Origin: an uncultured Paracoccaceae bacterium
Lineage (GTDB): Bacteria; Pseudomonadota; Alphaproteobacteria; Rhodobacterales; Rhodobacteraceae
Direction of reading: 5' to 3'
DNA: 64,000 nucleotides
NCBI GenBank assembly: GCA_937916485.1
Contig: CALFSV010000173.1
Coordinates: 20,810-84,809, forward strand
Below, in pieces: positions 26,317 to 35,063 of the stretch. Made by a program: the position numbers and the translations under genes. How positions within the stretch are numbered: position 1 is the stretch's first letter; the number at the start of each line of letters is the position of its first letter. A model generated the notes under the pieces. That model saw nothing but the letters and a program-made list of their open reading frames with translations, was not told the origin of the DNA and did not search any database.

Positions 26317-26919
26317 TCACCACATGTTGGACGTCGCCCGGCCCGGCCAGTCCGCGTCGTATCCCGCCCCGTCGAACCCTGCCTTCAACTCGGTCAGCAT
26401 TTCGCCGGGCGTCGGCAATCCTGCGCTCTCATCCCCTGAGGTCCATAGCCCTGACCGCATAAGCGCACGGGCGCATTGCGAGTAGACCTCGCCAATAGTC
26501 ACCACGATCACCGTCTTTGGCCCCGCACCATCTCGATGGAAGCGGCTGCGGAATTCAGGATCAGCAGTCAAAATGGCGGTTCCATTGACCCGGATGACAC
26601 TCGTCGACCCCGGCACCATGAACATCAGGCTCACCCGGCCGTCCCGCACGATGTTGCGCAGGCTGTCCATTCGGTTGTTGCCGCGCCAATCGGGCATAAG
26701 CAGGGTCTTGTCGTCCAGAACCGTGACCACTGGCCCTGCATCCCCTCGCGGGCTACCGTCGGTGCCCTCGGGACCCACGGTCGTCAGGACGGCAAAGCGG
26801 GATGCCTTGATCCAGCGGAGATAGGCGGGGGTCAGGCGGTTCGACACCTTTATCAAAGCAGCCTCACTGGGTGTCCCATAGAGGGACTCGAGGGTTTCGA
26901 TATCCGAAATGGTCTGCAT
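26317..26919 (-). CDS. Pyridoxamine 5'-phosphate oxidase (PNPOx-like) family protein
   Basis: 200 residues with the split-barrel FMN-binding fold: ASRFAVLTTVGPEGTDGSPRGDAGPVV near residue 40, then MPDWRGNNRMDSLRNIVRDGRVSLMFMVPG, and INGTA-like VNGTAILTADPEF. This is the MSMEG_1061/PNPOx-like group that binds FMN or F420; it is not the biosynthetic PdxH. GGAGGATCC stands right before the ATG at 26919. Downstream of plsC on the same strand, but a palindromic repeat lies between. Confidence 0.82.
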   Translation of the reverse strand: MQTISDIETLESLYGTPSEAALIKVSNRLTPAYLRWIKASRFAVLTTVGPEGTDGSPRGDAGPVVTVLDDKTLLMPDWRGNNRMDSLRNIVRDGRVSLMFMVPGSTSVIRVNGTAILTADPEFRSRFHRDGAGPKTVIVVTIGEVYSQCARALMRSGLWTSGDESAGLPTPGEMLTELKAGFDGAGYDADWPGRATSNMW

Positions 26920-26934
26920 TGGATCCTCCATTGC

Positions 26935-26960
26935 GTAAGGTGGGTCTGGACCCACCTTAC
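26935..26960. repeat. 26-bp palindromic intergenic repeat, copy 6
   Basis: Perfect 11-bp arms around CTGG. Lies between plsC and the PNPOx-family gene; its minus-strand TAA (26957-26959) is the plsC stop codon, so the repeat overlaps the coding end. Confidence 0.93.
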
Positions 26961-27691
26961 CTTGGGTTCGGGTCAAATCCCGCTTCAGCCATAAGCATAT
27001 TGGACCGCGCTTCGACCACCTGTTCCAACTCGGCCATGAAGACGCTGACCGGCTTGCCGGATGGGATCCGTGGCAAAAACTCAATCACAGCCACGCCGGG
27101 TTTGCGCAGGATACCCCGTTTGGGCCAGAACAGACCAACATTGCAGGCGACAGGCACGCAATCCTGGCAAAGCTCGGTATACAATACACCCGACCCAATC
27201 TTATAGGGGGCCTTCACCCCCGGTGCGATGCGGGTCCCTTGGGGGTATATGATCAACTGTCCCGGATCGTTTCGACCACTTGCCACATCGGCAACCATCT
27301 TGCGGATCGCCTGGGTGCGCTTGCCCCGGTTCACCGGGATGCATCCAATCCGCAAAGCGTATTGACCCAGCAGTGGCGCCCACAAAAGCTCGCGTTTCAT
27401 GATGAACTTGCCCCGTGGAACCGCTCCATAAATCAGGATTATATCCAGAAACGACTGGTGCTTGGCCGCGATAACGACCTCATCCTGTGGCGGCGTTCCC
27501 CGAACCTCAGTGCGCAGCCCGGTCATCCAGGCCAGGGTCCAGCGGACCCAACGGCACCAGGCATGACAGGCCGCCACTGCGCCACGCCGATCCGCGATAG
27601 CCCAGGGAAGGTAGATGACCGCGATAACGAGCATGGCCACATAGATCTGCCCGATGAAAACCAGCGACCTCAGCCATTGAATTGATTTCAT
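26957..27691 (-). CDS. plsC: 1-acyl-sn-glycerol-3-phosphate acyltransferase
   Basis: 244 residues. Makes phosphatidate from lysophosphatidate at the inner membrane. An N-terminal membrane segment (LRSLVFIGQIYVAMLVIAVIYL) is followed by HQSFLD (HX4D catalytic motif, near residue 80), GCIPVNRG near 118 and YPQGTR near 151, the three PlsC blocks. ATG at 27691 preferred; GTG at 27703 possible. Follows ftsX by 16 bases, so it is likely in the ftsE-ftsX-plsC operon. Stop codon comes from the palindromic repeat. Confidence 0.92.
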   Translation of the reverse strand: MKSIQWLRSLVFIGQIYVAMLVIAVIYLPWAIADRRGAVAACHAWCRWVRWTLAWMTGLRTEVRGTPPQDEVVIAAKHQSFLDIILIYGAVPRGKFIMKRELLWAPLLGQYALRIGCIPVNRGKRTQAIRKMVADVASGRNDPGQLIIYPQGTRIAPGVKAPYKIGSGVLYTELCQDCVPVACNVGLFWPKRGILRKPGVAVIEFLPRIPSGKPVSVFMAELEQVVEARSNMLMAEAGFDPNPR

Positions 27692-27707
27692 GATCGAGAC
27701 CACCCTT

Positions 27708-28613
27708 TCATGACTGCTCGTTCAATGTCGACAAGGCCGCCCTGCGTGTCGCCCAGAATGCAACGACAGCAGCCAGCGGCGGAATGGCCAAAGGCAACAA
27801 CCAACCAGCACCCTGGAACCCCAGCCCAGTCAGAAATCCGCCCGCGGTGTCCGCCCTTGGCAGAAGCAGAATGGCACACATACCCACCACCGTTCCAACA
27901 GCCGCCCCCGACAAGGCTCTCAAGGTAAACCGACGCACGAACGCACGGGCAATGTACACATCGCGTGCGCCCACCAGCCGCAGGACCCGGATGACCTGGG
28001 CATTCGCCGCAAGGGCAGCCTGGGCTGCAAGCATGATCATCGCGCCCGTTGATGTCCCGATCAGAACGATCGATACTATCCCCAACAGGCGAAGGCGCGC
28101 CGCCGCATCGATCAGGGGTTCCCTCCAGCGGGTATGATCATCAAGCACGGCACCGGGCACTTCGGCCTGTAACCGTGCCCGCAGACCAATGGGATCAAAG
28201 CCGTCGTCCTCTTCCACGATCTCGATAAGCTGCGGGATCGGAAGGGTAGCCAAGGGCAGATCCGGACCGAACCAGGGGGTCAGGAGGGCCTGTTCCTCTT
28301 CCATCGACAAGGCGCGGGCTGAGGTCACCCCCGGGGTCGTTTCAAGCAGCCGAATCGCCGCCGCGGTCTGCGCGTCAAGCTGATCCGACGGCGCCGAAAT
28401 GCGAAGTGTCGATGTTCGCGCAAGCTCTGCCCCCCAACGGTCGGCCAATCGACCGGACGCCATGCTAAGCGCCAGGGCGAAGACCGCCAGAAACGCCATG
28501 GCACCCGAGGTAAATAGCGTCAGCCGTGCCGTGAAACCCGTGGGAGGAACGGCCCTGTCGGCCTGGGGATCCCCGGCCAAAAGGGACAGCCCGCGTCCGA
28601 TGACCACCTTCAT
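27708..28613 (-). CDS. ftsX: Cell division protein FtsX
   Basis: 301-residue membrane subunit of the FtsEX complex, which links the divisome to peptidoglycan hydrolase activation. Predicted four membrane helices: about 29-52, 175-200, 222-248 and 265-290, with a periplasmic domain (ARTSTLRISAPSDQLDAQTAAAIRLLE...) between the first two. The start overlaps the ftsE stop by four bases. Alphaproteobacterial FtsX proteins are divergent; identity rests on pairing with FtsE and this topology. Confidence 0.9.
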   Translation of the reverse strand: MKVVIGRGLSLLAGDPQADRAVPPTGFTARLTLFTSGAMAFLAVFALALSMASGRLADRWGAELARTSTLRISAPSDQLDAQTAAAIRLLETTPGVTSARALSMEEEQALLTPWFGPDLPLATLPIPQLIEIVEEDDGFDPIGLRARLQAEVPGAVLDDHTRWREPLIDAAARLRLLGIVSIVLIGTSTGAMIMLAAQAALAANAQVIRVLRLVGARDVYIARAFVRRFTLRALSGAAVGTVVGMCAILLLPRADTAGGFLTGLGFQGAGWLLPLAIPPLAAVVAFWATRRAALSTLNEQS

Positions 28614-29284
28614 AGATCGGCCCCCGCTGATTGAAGCCGACGGTTGCGCAACCGAAGAACCCGCGCCTGGACCTGCGCCTTGGCGGCCCGGATTAGGTTG
28701 AGGTCATGAGTAGCGATCAGGACGGCCTTTCCCATCCGGTTCAACTCGACGAGTAGTGTCAGCAGGCGCTGCGACATTTCCCAATCGATGTTCCCTGTCG
28801 GCTCGTCCGCGATGATGACATCAGGCGACGTGATCACAGCTCGAGCCAGGGCGGCCCTCTGGCGCTCTCCCCCCGAAAGTTGGGGGGGCAATTGCCCTGC
28901 CTGATCCGCCAGACCAACCCAGCCCAGCAGATCCGTGAGGTTGCTGTCAATTTCATCCTGCCGGCCCGCAGCGGTGAGGGGCAACGCCACGTTTTCCGCA
29001 ATGGGTAGGTGATCGAGGAACTGGCAGTCTTGATGAACCACACCGATCCGTCGCCGGGCCAGCGCAAGGTCGTCCCGGCTCATGCCGCTCCGATCGACGC
29101 CGAACAGGCTTGCTTTGCCGGATGTGGCGGTAAGATCGCCATAGCACAGCTTCAAAAGTGTCGTTTTCCCCGCCCCTGACGGACCGGTCAAAAAGTGGAA
29201 CGATCCCGGGGCAAGCTCGAAGGTCAGATCGGAAAACAGCTCGGCCCCGCCATAACTGTAGGCCACGTTTCGCAGCTCAATCAC
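28610..29284 (-). CDS. ftsE: Cell division ATP-binding protein FtsE
   Basis: 224-residue ABC ATPase. Walker A GPSGAGKTTLLKL near residue 35, Q-loop VHQDCQFL near 84, signature LSGGERQRAALARA near 136, Walker B VIIADEPTGNID near 157, and H-loop ATHD. FtsE powers FtsX. GTG start at 29284 with AAAGGGG upstream. First gene of ftsE-ftsX-plsC; divergent from the zinc-ribbon gene across 164 bases that carry the promoters. Confidence 0.94.
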   Translation of the reverse strand: MIELRNVAYSYGGAELFSDLTFELAPGSFHFLTGPSGAGKTTLLKLCYGDLTATSGKASLFGVDRSGMSRDDLALARRRIGVVHQDCQFLDHLPIAENVALPLTAAGRQDEIDSNLTDLLGWVGLADQAGQLPPQLSGGERQRAALARAVITSPDVIIADEPTGNIDWEMSQRLLTLLVELNRMGKAVLIATHDLNLIRAAKAQVQARVLRLRNRRLQSAGADL

Positions 29285-29448
29285 CAGATCGCCCCTTTAT
29301 TGTGTGTAACCCTTCTGCCCAACTTGGCCAAAGGTTTCAATCTGCACCGGAAGACCTGCCGCAAAACCTTGGCGAACAGGCAGATCGTTGCTAGGTTAAA
29401 CCCAAGAAGGGCGGATAAACCGCCGTTATCGGGCAAAGGACTTTCCTG

Positions 29449-30570
29449 ATGCGTCTGATCTGTCCCAATTGCGGTGCGCAATACGAGGTCGGGGATGATG
29501 TCATTCCCGCGGCCGGACGGGATGTGCAATGTTCCAATTGCGGCCACACATGGTTTGAGCAACCTGGTGCGTCCGAAGCGGCCGAGGCAGGGGACACCTA
29601 TGTCCAGCCAAATCCGCCTGCCCCGCCCCCTGCTGCACCATCCGGACCTACGCCACCGACCCGGCCGCCCGAATCCGAGGCTCATGAGCCGGAGCCGGAT
29701 GAATACTTTGCCGACGATGATGAATGGCCCCCTTCAAGGTCTTCTGGATCCGATACCGCAGACGATCCGGACATCTCGTCCGACGGCGAGGATGACCTTT
29801 CAGACACGCCCGGCGCAGAGCGCTGGGACACGGTGGACCCGGAACCGCAAGACACCTCCGAAACGCCAAGAACGCAAAGTGCGTCTGTTCATTATGACGA
29901 CCAGACCGACGGCGAGCACGACGGCGAGGACGAGGACGGCGAAAATCGCTATGTCGCGCCCACACCGAACGAACAGCGTCCTTCGCTGGCAGCCCGCTCT
30001 ACCGTCTCGCCCCAGATTGCCGAAATCCTGCGCGAAGAGGCCGCAAGAGAGGAGGCCGCCCGCCGGGCTGAGGTCGAGAATGCCTTTCAAAGTCAGCCGG
30101 ACCTTGGGCTAGAGGCGCCACTGGACCGCGACGCACAGCTTGCCGAAGAGGCCCGCCGTCGAATGTTGCGGATGCGCGGCGAAGAGGCCCCAGCCATAGG
30201 GGCCACCGCAGCTGCCACGCGGCGTGAGCTTCTGCCTGATATCGAAGAGATCAACTCTTCGCTTGGCAAGTCCACGCCCAGACCTGCAACCACGCAACGC
30301 AGCGCGATCCCTGATGAAACCAGTAAGGGCAGGCGCGGCTTTCGACTAGGGTTCAGCGTGGTGCTTCTCATCGCGATGGGGGCCCTGTTGGCCTACACCA
30401 ATGGGCCCTCCCTCGCGCAGCGGGTGCCATCCATCGCCCCGATGATGTCAAGCTATGTGTCCAGCGTCGATCAGGGCCGACTATGGCTCGATATTCGGGT
30501 GCAGGCGCTTCTCAAGCAGTTGGAAGGCGCAGAGGGCGTCACGCCAGCGACAACAAGTTCGGGCAACTGA
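29449..30570 (+). CDS. Zinc-ribbon (MJ0042-type) membrane protein
   Basis: 373 residues. An N-terminal zinc ribbon has CPNC at 5-8 and CSNC at 28-31. A long, disordered, highly acidic Pro/Asp/Glu region runs from about 45 to 165, then a helical charged stretch, and a single membrane helix (LGFSVVLLIAMGALLAYT) near 295-315 with a short C-terminal end outside. Such proteins divergent from ftsEX are typical of Rhodobacteraceae; their role is unknown. The zinc ribbon suggests a cytoplasmic partner- or nucleic-acid-binding head. Confidence 0.82.
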   Translation: MRLICPNCGAQYEVGDDVIPAAGRDVQCSNCGHTWFEQPGASEAAEAGDTYVQPNPPAPPPAAPSGPTPPTRPPESEAHEPEPDEYFADDDEWPPSRSSGSDTADDPDISSDGEDDLSDTPGAERWDTVDPEPQDTSETPRTQSASVHYDDQTDGEHDGEDEDGENRYVAPTPNEQRPSLAARSTVSPQIAEILREEAAREEAARRAEVENAFQSQPDLGLEAPLDRDAQLAEEARRRMLRMRGEEAPAIGATAAATRRELLPDIEEINSSLGKSTPRPATTQRSAIPDETSKGRRGFRLGFSVVLLIAMGALLAYTNGPSLAQRVPSIAPMMSSYVSSVDQGRLWLDIRVQALLKQLEGAEGVTPATTSSGN

Positions 30571-30634
30571 TCCGAACTGCCCGCCCCTAAGGCGCAGACA
30601 AAGCTCGTCGCATCAGCCATCTGTATCGGCGGGC

Positions 30635-33184
30635 TTAGAACCGCTCTAGCAACCTCTTGAGGTAATCGAGTTCCTCGGTGGGTCTTCCCTGCTCTGCCGA
30701 ACGGCGGCGGATCTCGTCCAGCAATTCTTCGGCCCGGCGGTAGACATCGCCGCCTTGCAGCATGTTCTCATCTGTGCCGAACTGACCAGTGTTACCTAGC
30801 TGACGGCCAAGGGGGTCGCGCCGGGTGGGCTCTACCCGGCCTTCTGCCGCCCCTTGCTGTTGGCCCTGACCCGGTTCCTGCTCGTTCTGGGCGAGAGCCT
30901 CGCCAAGATTGCGCATTCCGTCCCGCAGGGCGTTCATCGCTTCGGCCTGGCGATCGATGGCCTCGGCCATATCGCCCTGTCGCAGCGCCTCTTCTGCCCC
31001 ATCCATCGCGCCCTCGGCACGCTCCAGCGCGCGGCGGGTTGCCTCGGCCTCTTCGCCACTGAGGGCTGGCAGATTGCCTTGCTGGCGGTTCAGTTCGTCG
31101 CGCAGGGCCTGCTGGCGGTCGGCAAGGCTGCCCTGACCCGGCTGATCGCCTTCACCACCCTGCCCCTGATCGTTTTGCTGGCCCTGTCCGGTCGGATCGT
31201 CGCCAGGGCTTTGACCCTGACCTTGCTGGCCGCCCTGCGGGTCCTCGCCCGGTTGCTGGCCTTGCTGTTGTCCTTGCTGGCCGGGTTGACCATTGAACTG
31301 CTCCTGCAATTCGCGGAAGGCCTCATCGGACAGATCCTGCTGGTCGCGCAGTGTCTCTGCCAGATCCTGCATCGACTGCTGTCCCGGCGACCCTTCGCCG
31401 TTCTGACCCTGATTCTGGGTGACCTGCAGATTCTCCATCATCTGGTTAAGCTGTTCCATCAGCTCTGCCGCCTCGGCCATACGGCCCTCTTCCATAAGCT
31501 CCTGAATCCGGTCCATCAGGGCCTGCAATTCATCCTGCGTGATCTGCATGCTGTTTTCAGAGCTTTGCGGCTGGTCCGTCCCATCGCCGGGTTCGGCATT
31601 CTCAGCCAACATGCGCATATAGTCGTCCATCGCTTCGCGAAGCTCGTTCATCAGCTCTGCGATCTCTTCGTCGGACGCACCATTGCGCATGGCCTCTGCC
31701 AGACGCTCCTGCGCGCGGCGCAGGCGCTCGCGGGCATCGGCAAGCGTGCCATCCTCAAGCTGAATGGCAAGGTCCCAAAGGGCCTGAGCAATCTCGTCCA
31801 CCTCTTCCGAGGACAGGGGCCCCACCGAGGACAACGCATCCAGACGCCGCAGGGTCACGTTCAGGCGCAGATAGGTCGTCTCATTTGGGAAGATGTCTTC
31901 GGGTGTATAGGCAACCGCCCGCAACACCTGCAGGACCCGGCGGGAATTCGATTGTGCCCATAAAAGGTCGCGGCGCTGTTCAATCACCGCGCGGGCAACC
32001 GGCTGGAAAAAGCGGCGGCCGGGCAGCACCATCGGCTCGGGGGCCGCGATACCCTCTTGTCCGCTGGCGTCCGTCACACTCATCGTGACGGTGACAGGCA
32101 GGTTGGCAAACGGATGCTGGCTAAAATCGTCGATCAACATCTCTTCAAACTCGGACCGATCGCCGGAAAACGGCATGGGCAGGTCAACGACAACCGGCTC
32201 GCGCGCGTCAGGTTCCACCGACAGGCCAAAGCTGCGGTCGACTGCATCAAGATCGAGGGCAATGACCGCCTGCCCCACCATCACGCCGTAGTCGTCTTTG
32301 GCAGCAAACGGCAGGGCAAGGGCGCCCATCGCGTCGGCCTGAACCGGGCCTGTGACCTCCACGGTCGGCAAGGCGTCATCCAACACGCGCAAATCCCAGG
32401 ACGCACCACCAGGCCCGTCAATGTTCAGCGTCCCGCTTTGGGCGACGTTAAAGGTCTGTTGTGGGGCACTGGCACTGTCGAGATCCTCGATCCGGCCAGA
32501 CACCGTCTCTGACACGGTCAGCGCGCCCACCTCGCCATAAAGGCGAAGGGTGACGCGGCTGCCTTCAGGGACCGTAAGAGGGCCTTGCGGAATGTCGGCA
32601 AGATACAGCGACGGGCGACCGGTGTAGGATGGCGGCTCCACCCAGCCCTCCCAAACAGGGCCGGCGGCCAGGACAGAGCCACCGCCGGACGCCACTTCAC
32701 CGACACTGCCCACACGCAGAACAGAGCCGAAGAGAAGGGCCGTCACAAAAACCAAAAGCGCCATGAACCGCAGGCCAAACGGATCACGGGAGGCCACCCT
32801 GAGATCCGGCTCTACCGGTTTTGCGGCCCGGGTGCGGTCAGCCATGCGGGCCAGATGCGCCCGCCAGACCGCTTCGGACGCCGGATCGCCCGATCCGATA
32901 GCCTGGCGGTCGGTCAACGCGGCGATCGGACGGCCCGGAAGCGAGGCATCGACACGCGCCACCGCCTCCGACCGGGTGGGCCAGCGAAACCGGCGCAAGC
33001 CCAGCGTTAGGGTGACAGCCAGAGCAATAACGGCCAGAACGACACAGGCCCAAAATGCCTCGATCGGCAAAAGCTCGTGCCAGCCCATCAGCAAGGGGGC
33101 AAGGATCAACGCCATCACCGACCAGACCGGCCAGAACGCCCGCGCTACGCGTTCAGCCAACATGCCCAAACGGGTCAGGCCCAC
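30635..33184 (-). CDS. TIGR02302/DUF4175 family membrane protein
   Basis: At least 849 residues. Two membrane helices near the start (about 15-34 and 42-60), one near 135-158, then a large soluble part and long helices. Residues about 620-700 are very rich in Gln and Gly with Pro, Asp and Glu, a low-complexity linker, before a last helical domain. Family members are known mainly from alphaproteobacteria next to lysA; function unknown. The frame stays open upstream of the GTG at 33184: AGGAG stands seven bases before a CTG at 33238 that would add 18 residues and may be the true start. Confidence 0.85.
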   Translation of the reverse strand: MGLTRLGMLAERVARAFWPVWSVMALILAPLLMGWHELLPIEAFWACVVLAVIALAVTLTLGLRRFRWPTRSEAVARVDASLPGRPIAALTDRQAIGSGDPASEAVWRAHLARMADRTRAAKPVEPDLRVASRDPFGLRFMALLVFVTALLFGSVLRVGSVGEVASGGGSVLAAGPVWEGWVEPPSYTGRPSLYLADIPQGPLTVPEGSRVTLRLYGEVGALTVSETVSGRIEDLDSASAPQQTFNVAQSGTLNIDGPGGASWDLRVLDDALPTVEVTGPVQADAMGALALPFAAKDDYGVMVGQAVIALDLDAVDRSFGLSVEPDAREPVVVDLPMPFSGDRSEFEEMLIDDFSQHPFANLPVTVTMSVTDASGQEGIAAPEPMVLPGRRFFQPVARAVIEQRRDLLWAQSNSRRVLQVLRAVAYTPEDIFPNETTYLRLNVTLRRLDALSSVGPLSSEEVDEIAQALWDLAIQLEDGTLADARERLRRAQERLAEAMRNGASDEEIAELMNELREAMDDYMRMLAENAEPGDGTDQPQSSENSMQITQDELQALMDRIQELMEEGRMAEAAELMEQLNQMMENLQVTQNQGQNGEGSPGQQSMQDLAETLRDQQDLSDEAFRELQEQFNGQPGQQGQQQGQQPGEDPQGGQQGQGQSPGDDPTGQGQQNDQGQGGEGDQPGQGSLADRQQALRDELNRQQGNLPALSGEEAEATRRALERAEGAMDGAEEALRQGDMAEAIDRQAEAMNALRDGMRNLGEALAQNEQEPGQGQQQGAAEGRVEPTRRDPLGRQLGNTGQFGTDENMLQGGDVYRRAEELLDEIRRRSAEQGRPTEELDYLKRLLERF

Positions 33185-33273
33185 AGGCCAGGCCAGGTGG
33201 CGGATGTCAGGGGTCGTCGGGGGCGGTAACAGCGTCAGCGGCTTTCTCCTGCGTTCGCTCGAAACCTAGTGCC

Positions 33274-34539
33274 TCAGAGCCATGAAGGAATGGTATCGCG
33301 CGAAATCATCTCGTCAAAGGTCGGTCTTGGGCGGATAACTGCGAAGTGATCGCCCTGGACAAGCACTTCGGGCACCAAAAGGCGGGAATTGTACTCACTG
33401 GACATAACCGCGCCGTAGGCTCCGGCAGATCGGAAGGCAACAAGATCGCCATCGGCAAGCTTGGGCATCATCCTGCCCTTGGCAAAAGTGTCACCACTTT
33501 CACAGATCGGACCGACGATATCGTAGGCCACCCGGTCGTGGCCAGGGGCAGGCTCGGCCACCGGGACGATATCGTGATGGGCCTCGTACATGGCCGGACG
33601 GATCAGGTCGTTCATGGCGCCATCAACGATCAGGAACTCGCGGTCCTCGCCGGATTTCACATAGATCACCTGGGTCAACAGGATCCCGGCATTGCCCGAG
33701 ATGAGGCGGCCAGGCTCAATCTCGATCTCGCATCCCAGGTGGCCCACCGTGCGGCGGATCAGATCGCCATATTCGCTTGGCAACGGCGGGGCGGTGTTGT
33801 CGCGCACGTAAGGAATGCCAAGGCCACCACCAAGATCCAGCCGGGTAATCTCATGTCCATCCGCGCGCAACTGGGCCGTGAGTTCCGCCACCTTGAGATA
33901 GGCCGCCTCAAACGGCGCCAGCTCGGTCAGCTGGCTGCCGATATGCACGTCGATCCCAATGACCTTCAGCCCCGGCAGGGACGCGGCCATGGCATAGACG
34001 TCGCGGGCGCGAGAGATTGGGATGCCAAACTTGTTCTCCGACTTGCCCGTGGCGATCTTGGCATGGGTCTTGGCATCGACATCGGGGTTTACGCGCACAG
34101 TGATCGGGGCCACGGTCCCAAGGGACACCGCCACCTCGCTCAGGGCGACCATTTCCGGCTCGCTCTCGACATTGAACTGCCGGATGCCGCCCTCCAGGGC
34201 CAGCCGCATCTCCTGGCGGGTCTTGCCCACGCCAGAAAACACGATGCGCTCGCCCGGCACGCCAGCCGCCTTCGCTCGCAGATACTCACCAGCCGACACC
34301 ACGTCCATGCCCGCACCCGCATCGCCCAGCAACTTCAGCACAGCTACATTGGAAAGCGACTTCATGGCGTAGCACACAAGGTGCGGCATGCCTGCCAGCG
34401 CCTCGTCAAATAGGCGAAAATGGCGCAGCAAGGTCGCCGCCGAATAAACATAGACCGGCGTCCCGACAGCGGCCGCGATATCGGCCAGAGGCACATCCTC
34501 GGCCATCAACTGGCCGTCCCGGTAAAGAAAATGATCCAT
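33274..34539 (-). CDS. lysA: Diaminopimelate decarboxylase
   Basis: Last step of lysine synthesis: meso-diaminopimelate to L-lysine and CO2. 421 residues; PLP lysine in CYAMKSLSN near residue 57, HIGSQLTE near 197, GGGLGIPY near 235, EPGRLISGNAG near 277, and the substrate-binding CESGDTFAKGR near 343. MDHFLYRDGQLMAEDV is the family start, so 19 upstream codons are dropped. A directional repeat lies just before it. Part of the argH-lipoprotein-DUF2834-lysA-TIGR02302 run. Confidence 0.97.
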   Translation of the reverse strand: MDHFLYRDGQLMAEDVPLADIAAAVGTPVYVYSAATLLRHFRLFDEALAGMPHLVCYAMKSLSNVAVLKLLGDAGAGMDVVSAGEYLRAKAAGVPGERIVFSGVGKTRQEMRLALEGGIRQFNVESEPEMVALSEVAVSLGTVAPITVRVNPDVDAKTHAKIATGKSENKFGIPISRARDVYAMAASLPGLKVIGIDVHIGSQLTELAPFEAAYLKVAELTAQLRADGHEITRLDLGGGLGIPYVRDNTAPPLPSEYGDLIRRTVGHLGCEIEIEPGRLISGNAGILLTQVIYVKSGEDREFLIVDGAMNDLIRPAMYEAHHDIVPVAEPAPGHDRVAYDIVGPICESGDTFAKGRMMPKLADGDLVAFRSAGAYGAVMSSEYNSRLLVPEVLVQGDHFAVIRPRPTFDEMISRDTIPSWL

Positions 34540-34560
34540 CTGCCGCCCTACCCTGTCACC

Positions 34561-34595
34561 GCTTTTTCTTGCCAAAAATATTCCCGCCGGAGGCA
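34561..34595 (-). repeat. Directional post-stop element
   Basis: On the minus strand: CCTCCGGCGGGAATATTTTT then GGCAAGAAAAAGC. It lies between the DUF2834 stop (34603) and the lysA start (34539) in sense orientation; its CCTCCGG-CGG part can fold into a small hairpin. Confidence 0.65.
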
Positions 34596-34602
34596 TCCAA
34601 CC

Positions 34603-34920
34603 TCAAACAACAGGACGTGTCCTCAGGAACAGGTAAAGCGGCAAACCACAGCTCACCCCGATGCCAAAAGTGGCCGGGATGGCGATCAGCGCCAGCCAGT
34701 TCCGGCGCACCGAAACCTCCGCCACGATCCAGACTGTCAGGGCAATCGCCGCGATGGTCAGGTCCCAGGTCAGACCTGTGGTCGACCCGTTCACATACCA
34801 GGCGTCGATCAGGCCCGACAGCCCCGTTCCGGTTTCCTGCATATAACCAAGGAAATAGTACATCGGGTGGATTGCCCCCCAGATGGCGAGGCCAAGATAG
34901 ATCAGGCGCAGGGGCGACAT
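34603..34920 (-). CDS. DUF2834-like small membrane protein
   Basis: 105 residues with three hydrophobic segments (LRLIYLGLAIWGAIHPMYYFL, LTIAAIALTVWIVAEVSV, LALIAIPATFGIGVSCGLPLYLFL). The WYVNGSTTGLTWDL stretch between the first two matches DUF2834. ATG at 34920 overlaps the preceding lipoprotein stop by one base (TGATG); GTG at 34923 is an alternative. Function unknown; conserved in position between argH and lysA in relatives. Confidence 0.78.
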   Translation of the reverse strand: MSPLRLIYLGLAIWGAIHPMYYFLGYMQETGTGLSGLIDAWYVNGSTTGLTWDLTIAAIALTVWIVAEVSVRRNWLALIAIPATFGIGVSCGLPLYLFLRTRPVV

Positions 34921-35063
34921 CACGGGTTCATCTCCGGTGGGACCGCACTTGTATCCATCTCGGCGGTTTCAGACGCAGCAAGGCTCGTTGGCATAAAGGG
35001 CGGGCTTTCTGCCCCACATGAGGCCAGGGCAGTCAGCGCCAGCAGCGCGGCAAACGCTCTCAT
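34920..35063 (-). CDS. Small lipoprotein, possibly LptM-like
   Basis: 47 residues, too short for many gene callers. [17 protein letters not shown] is a lipoprotein signal peptide with lipobox LASC (Cys at 16); the remainder is short and polar ([14 protein letters not shown]..., ending PPEMNP). The start overlaps the argH stop (ATGA), and its stop overlaps the DUF2834 start, so it is translationally coupled on both sides. A small lipoprotein just ahead of the lysine/DAP genes recalls LptM (YifL) beside dapF/lysA, which helps LptD maturation; the CG-x-x-P pattern is only loosely LptM-like. Confidence 0.75.
   Translation of the reverse strand: MRAFAALLALTALASCGAESPPFMPTSLAASETAEMDTSAVPPEMNP

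Noticed and set aside
30854..31963. 369-codon open frame antisense to the TIGR02302 gene
   Set aside because: It mirrors the Gln/Gly-rich region; the product is Leu/Ala/Arg-rich with no family, and the sense protein is recognised.
33346..34413. 355-codon open frame antisense to lysA
   Set aside because: Shadow of lysA, whose PLP and substrate motifs are complete on the other strand.
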